This document shows, piece after piece, positions 60,884 through 64,000 of a stretch of 64,000 nt of DNA. The DNA comes from Halobacillus massiliensis. Its GTDB lineage: Bacteria > Bacillota > Bacilli > Bacillales > Halobacillaceae. The stretch's first letter is position 1. Each line of letters opens with the position of its first letter. Below the pieces are notes generated by a model. The model ran no database searches. It had not been told where the DNA came from and saw only the letters and a list, made by a program, of their open reading frames with translations. The stretch is from assembly GCF_900166625.1 (NCBI RefSeq), contig NZ_LT800499.1, positions 3,731,213-3,795,212 of the forward strand, read 5' to 3'. Both the position numbers and the translations under genes were made by a program.

Positions 60884-62353
60884 TTAAATGCTCCTTTCTA
60901 TATTTTCAAAGTTACTTCCCTCTGCTTCGTTTACTCCTTTTGTTAATAAGCTGAAAATAATGTAGGCAACAAAAGACAAGACGACCGGTAAGACGACGGT
61001 ATGAAGACCCAACGCTTCCGGGATAAAGTTATGGAATAAAACATAGGAAACGATACCTGTCACCATCGAAGCTAATGCTCCATACTTGTTACCCCGGCTC
61101 CAGTACAACCCTAATACGACAGGCCATATAAATGCTGCTTCCAGCCCGCCAAAGGCAAACAGGTTCAGCCAGATTAATAGATTAGGAGGGTTCAATGCCA
61201 TAAGAAATACTAGGACACCCAACACAGCCGTTACGGCGATACTCAATTTCTTTACTTTTTCGTAAGAAGCTTTCGGTTCAATATAGTTGAGATAGACATC
61301 TTTCACGACAGAAGAACTTACTAGCAGCAACAAAGAATCGACGGTGGACATGATGGCCGCCATCGGTGCAGCCAGGACAATCCCGGCTACCCATGCCGGC
61401 AGAACTTCCATAGCAATTAATGGCATAACCCTGTCTCCAACTTCGATACCAGGAAGAATGGGCCGTGCGAATACTCCAATTAAATGCATATTTAACATAA
61501 TGAAACCTACTACAATCGTTCCGATAATGAGGGCACGGTGCATCGCTTTAGAATTTTTATAAGCCATGGCACGGACAGTCACTTGCGGCAGCCCGACGAC
61601 ACCGACTCCGACTAGAATCCAGAAGGAGGAGACATAAGCGGCGCTCAAATTACCTTCTGATCCATACGGAGTAATCAAATTAGGGTTTTCTGCCCGCAGT
61701 CCATCCATAATATTAGAAATACCGCCGCCGGCAATAATAACACCGATTAAAAGGATCAGAGTTCCGAGGAACATGACGACACCTTGTACGGAGTCCGTTA
61801 ATGCTACTGCTCTAAAACCCCCGATAATGACATAGACGAGTACGGACACAGCAAAAATAAATAAAGCACCTAAGTATGAGATTCCAGTTAGTGATTCGAT
61901 TAATCTTGCACCGCCGACCCATTGAGCCGCCATGGCAGAAAATAAAAAGATAATAATGCTGAGAGCTGAAATCAATACGACCCACTTACTATTGTTATAA
62001 CGGCTTTTTAAAAAGTCGATCAATGTGACGGCATCATAACGCCGGGCCATAATGGCAAACTTCTTACCAAGGATCATCAAAACAAAATAACCAGTGGCTA
62101 CCTGGGACATAGACAAGAGCACCCATCCGAGTCCCTCTGTATAGGCAACACCCGGGCCGCCAATGAAGCTGCTGGCACTTCCATAAGTGGCAATCATCGT
62201 CATTGCAAGGATAAAACCACCTAATTCCCGTCCGCCAAGGAAATATTCAGAAAGAAAAGAATCGGATGACCGAACAAATTTGCTAGACCAGAATCCGATG
62301 GCGAATATTAAAACTAAAAATATGAATAACGGAATAATGACTGCCCAATTCAA
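60884..62353 (-). CDS. panF: Sodium/pantothenate symporter (PanF type)
   Basis: A 489-residue sodium:solute symporter with thirteen predicted helices. It follows E. coli PanF closely along the chain: SEYFLGGRELGGFILAMTM, GSASSFIGGPGVAYTEGLGW, LGKKFAIMARRYDAVTL, GGARLIESLTGI, GLPQVTVRAMAYKNSKAMHR and LAAPMAAIMSTVDSLLL. The preceding gene is the YhdT partner, as in E. coli. Pantothenate is therefore the best-supported substrate, though close SSS relatives carry other acids. Confidence 0.88.
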   Translation of the reverse strand: MNWAVIIPLFIFLVLIFAIGFWSSKFVRSSDSFLSEYFLGGRELGGFILAMTMIATYGSASSFIGGPGVAYTEGLGWVLLSMSQVATGYFVLMILGKKFAIMARRYDAVTLIDFLKSRYNNSKWVVLISALSIIIFLFSAMAAQWVGGARLIESLTGISYLGALFIFAVSVLVYVIIGGFRAVALTDSVQGVVMFLGTLILLIGVIIAGGGISNIMDGLRAENPNLITPYGSEGNLSAAYVSSFWILVGVGVVGLPQVTVRAMAYKNSKAMHRALIIGTIVVGFIMLNMHLIGVFARPILPGIEVGDRVMPLIAMEVLPAWVAGIVLAAPMAAIMSTVDSLLLLVSSSVVKDVYLNYIEPKASYEKVKKLSIAVTAVLGVLVFLMALNPPNLLIWLNLFAFGGLEAAFIWPVVLGLYWSRGNKYGALASMVTGIVSYVLFHNFIPEALGLHTVVLPVVLSFVAYIIFSLLTKGVNEAEGSNFENIERSI

Positions 62354-62628
62354 GAACCATCTCCTCCTTCTTCGTCAAAGGACACATCAACAAACCAGAA
62401 CTTAACAATAACGGTTACAAGAACAGCCATTACGATAAAACCGAGGACACAGCTATAGAAAAACCAGGCCGGCAATCCTAATATGTATGAATACGAATCA
62501 GGAGACTTTCCGCCCAGACCGTATGCAAAGCCAAACCACCAAATGAAATTGAAAATCACTAATCCTACTCCAATCAGTGCCTCCCGGTGAGCGATCCTGA
62601 ATCTCGGATCCACTTTTCCCTTTTTCAT
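62350..62628 (-). CDS. yhdT: YhdT family (DUF997) membrane protein, symporter partner
   Basis: A 92-residue protein with two hydrophobic helices and the DUF997 layout: DPRFRIAHREALIGVGLVIF at the start and LPAWFFYSCVLGFIVMAVLV later. In E. coli yhdT precedes panF in one operon and here the two overlap by 4 bp. The ATG at 62628 follows AAAGGAGTGG; the open frame to 62712 has no such site. It is the first gene of the pan-like operon. Confidence 0.9.
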   Translation of the reverse strand: MKKGKVDPRFRIAHREALIGVGLVIFNFIWWFGFAYGLGGKSPDSYSYILGLPAWFFYSCVLGFIVMAVLVTVIVKFWFVDVSFDEEGGDGS

Positions 62629-62744
62629 TCTTCCACTCCTTTTAATAATTTTTTTGACCTCTTTTAACCTTAGCAAAACACTTGTGCACTCAAAAATAGG
62701 ATGCCTATACATTTTACATGAAGTGTAGTATATTTTACTTGTAC

Positions 62745-62765
62745 ATATTACGTATGATGTAATAT
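62745..62765. promoter_or_regulatory. Candidate GntR operator between the divergent operon and its regulator
   Basis: ATATTAC-N7-GTAATAT is a perfect inverted repeat with 7-base arms in the 223-bp divergent region. A possible minus-strand -10 (TATACT, near 62734) lies beside it, so the site is well placed to control the yhdT-panF operon and perhaps the regulator itself. Confidence 0.6.
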
Positions 62766-62851
62766 CTTGTATGTTACCGAATTAAAGGAACGTTGTAAAT
62801 ATAATTGATTGAAAATTTATTTTATTTAGAAAATAATTGCGGAGGAATAAT

Positions 62852-63550
62852 ATGCCGATAACTTTTGAGCGATTAAACACATCGAAGACGATTTCAAAAG
62901 AAATTGTTGCCATCATTAAAGATAATCTGGTTAATGGGGTACTGAAACCAGGAGATAAACTGCCCACTGAAAAAGAACTGATTGAACAGCTTGGGGTAAG
63001 CAGAACACCCGTACGTGAAGCTATCAAAATTCTTGAATCCCTCGGCGTTATCCAAATAAAGCGAGGAGAGGGCATGTATATTACAGATCAGCCTTCCCAG
63101 TTAACCTTAAATCCACTGATTTTCAGTTTAATAATGCATAATACAGATGTGCACAAACTCATTGAATTCCGTCAGCATTTTGAAGTATTGCTTTTAAATA
63201 TGCTGCTTACTAAGGAGAACTTAAATATAGAAAAAATTGAAGCAGTCTATCAGTCACAGGTTGAACGGATGGACGCTTCCCACAGCCCTGAAACTCTTGT
63301 AGATATAGATTTAGAATTCCATCACGCGGTATTAGAAGAGACAGATAACCCGTTTCTTATCGAGATTGGCCGAACCATATATGAACTGATTCGTCCTCGA
63401 ATGATCCATTTTAAACATTCCAAGAATATTGAAAGAACCCTGACCACTCATCAAACCTATTTAAATTATCTTAAAGGAAAAGATAGCTTCCACCCTACGG
63501 AAGCTGTAACCTGGATGATACAAAATAATGAAGAAATGATAAGGGAATAG
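62852..63550 (+). CDS. GntR-family regulator (FadR/FCD subfamily)
   Basis: A 232-residue regulator. The N-terminal winged helix (about 1-75) contains LKPGDKLPTEKELIEQLGVSRTPVREAIKILESLGVI in continuous form; the helical FCD ligand domain (about 90-230) contains the metal-binding pattern DLEFHHAVLEETDNP. ATG 62852 has a GCGGAGG site. It diverges from the pan-like operon, so it is the probable local repressor, responding to a carboxylate such as pantoate or pantothenate. The ligand is inference. Confidence 0.92.
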   Translation: MPITFERLNTSKTISKEIVAIIKDNLVNGVLKPGDKLPTEKELIEQLGVSRTPVREAIKILESLGVIQIKRGEGMYITDQPSQLTLNPLIFSLIMHNTDVHKLIEFRQHFEVLLLNMLLTKENLNIEKIEAVYQSQVERMDASHSPETLVDIDLEFHHAVLEETDNPFLIEIGRTIYELIRPRMIHFKHSKNIERTLTTHQTYLNYLKGKDSFHPTEAVTWMIQNNEEMIRE

Positions 63551-63584
63551 AAAGTCTGGTAACTTTAAAATTTGGAGCAGACTG

Positions 63585-63614
63585 AAACAGCCGTAGCATC
63601 ATGACGGCTGTTTT
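63585..63614 (+). terminator. Terminator after the GntR gene
   Basis: AACAGCCGT and ACGGCTGTT form a stem (63586-63612) followed by TT, between convergent genes. Confidence 0.8.
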
Positions 63615-63628
63615 GTATATCATTCACT

Positions 63629-64000
63629 TTATCTTTCACATGGCTTACCGATTGACCACGATAATTTATTATCAGTCAGATTCATAACAATACTAAATAC
63701 TGTCTCCATCTTTGCCCGTCCTACCTGCGCAGGAGAAGAATGCCGGCAAATAGAGCTTGGATAATTTTCGTGACTTGATAGTATTTCAAATAGATTCTCT
63801 TTTTCTATTTCTTTATCTTTTATTTCATCGACCAGCTTAGTAACCATTGAGAAACGATTAAATGAATCAGGAAGTGCATCCTCTTTCACTTCCTTTTTCA
63901 TATTCTCTGAGCAGATATGGTTGGTGTGTGTTAATGCTCCGTTACTACCTCGTCTCTCAGCCGTATGGACAGGCGATACTTCCATACTTATCATCTCTTC
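63629..64000 (-). CDS. C45-family (penicillin acyltransferase-like) amide hydrolase, C-terminal part
   Basis: The frame is open to the right edge, so only the last 123 or so residues are seen. LTHTNHICSE, the spaced DSFNRFSMVTKLVDEI, NYPSSICRH and the end DNKLSWSIGKPCE match the C-terminal beta chain of peptidase C45/isopenicillin-N acyltransferase proteins, Ntn hydrolases that split amide bonds after self-cleavage. The ATG at 63994 is not the real start. It lies next to the pantothenate-type cluster on the same strand as that operon and might be another amide hydrolase linked to it. Confidence 0.7.
   Translation of the reverse strand, partial: EEMISMEVSPVHTAERRGSNGALTHTNHICSENMKKEVKEDALPDSFNRFSMVTKLVDEIKDKEIEKENLFEILSSHENYPSSICRHSSPAQVGRAKMETVFSIVMNLTDNKLSWSIGKPCER

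Noticed and set aside
63629-63994. A complete 121-residue protein at the right edge
   Set aside because: The frame is open to position 64000 and the sequence is the C-terminal part of a C45-family protein.

Overview
The window reads as chromosomal DNA of a low-GC Gram-positive bacterium of the Bacillaceae. Evidence: a SqhC-type polyprenyl cyclase, a Bacillus-type 2-oxoglutarate prolyl hydroxylase, a class I fructose-bisphosphate aldolase like that of staphylococci and bacilli, BirA, cre and Zur boxes of Bacillus form, and strong AGGAGG ribosome binding sites. A halophilic or marine bacillus would fit, but the sequence does not fix the genus. I saw no rRNA, tRNA, CRISPR array, insertion sequence or prophage.

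1-17,200: a one-directional (minus) sugar-acid catabolic cluster. Two complete TRAP transporters stand at its head. They are followed by a LarA-like protein, a divergent IlvD/Edd dehydratase, an IclR regulator, a FAH-family dehydratase, a split UxaA-type dehydratase, a 2-oxoglutarate semialdehyde dehydrogenase, a DapA-family aldolase, an unknown TIM-barrel protein and a truncated 2-hydroxyacid dehydrogenase. Together they suggest oxidative (Weimberg-like) conversion of pentonates or related acids to 2-oxoglutarate. Three copies of an AAAAC-N3-GTTTT palindrome lie upstream of the two TRAP operons, two of them against TATAAT boxes; these are candidate IclR operators.

17,600-25,000: ordinary housekeeping and accessory genes: a small membrane protein, a VanW protein, SqhC, a NAD(P)-binding protein, class I aldolase, endonuclease IV and a metallo-beta-lactamase-fold hydrolase.

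25,000-29,250: an adenosylcobalamin riboswitch with a terminator precedes an unknown small gene and the methylcitrate cycle genes (prpC, prpD, prpB). This implies that B12-independent propionate oxidation is switched off when B12 is present.

29,370-34,490: divergent biotin operons bioAFD and bioB-bioY with two BirA operators. 34,700-38,770: a FAD-linked hydroxyacid oxidase paired with a BASS transporter, and a secreted protein with four NlpC/P60-like domains of which one is catalytic.

39,000-49,190: a zinc-starvation island with five Zur boxes. It holds AdcA-ZinT, Zur (interrupted by an in-frame TAA), zinc-free ribosomal protein S14, dCTP deaminase, three COG0523 GTPases, a FeoB-like permease, a CzcO-like flavoprotein, a SufU-like protein and a small unknown protein.

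49,200-56,200: DUF1456 protein, AlaX editing protein, topoisomerase III, canonical nickel-dependent LarA, prolyl 4-hydroxylase and a DUF454 membrane protein.

56,380-64,000: a tight operon of YhdT, PanF-type symporter, M20 amidohydrolase, malate/isopropylmalate-type dehydrogenase, SDR and aldehyde dehydrogenase, facing a GntR regulator. The enzyme classes match, step for step, the biochemically known degradation of pantothenate to beta-alanine and 2-oxoisovalerate. I regard this as the strongest candidate for an undescribed system. A truncated C45-family amide hydrolase lies at the right edge.
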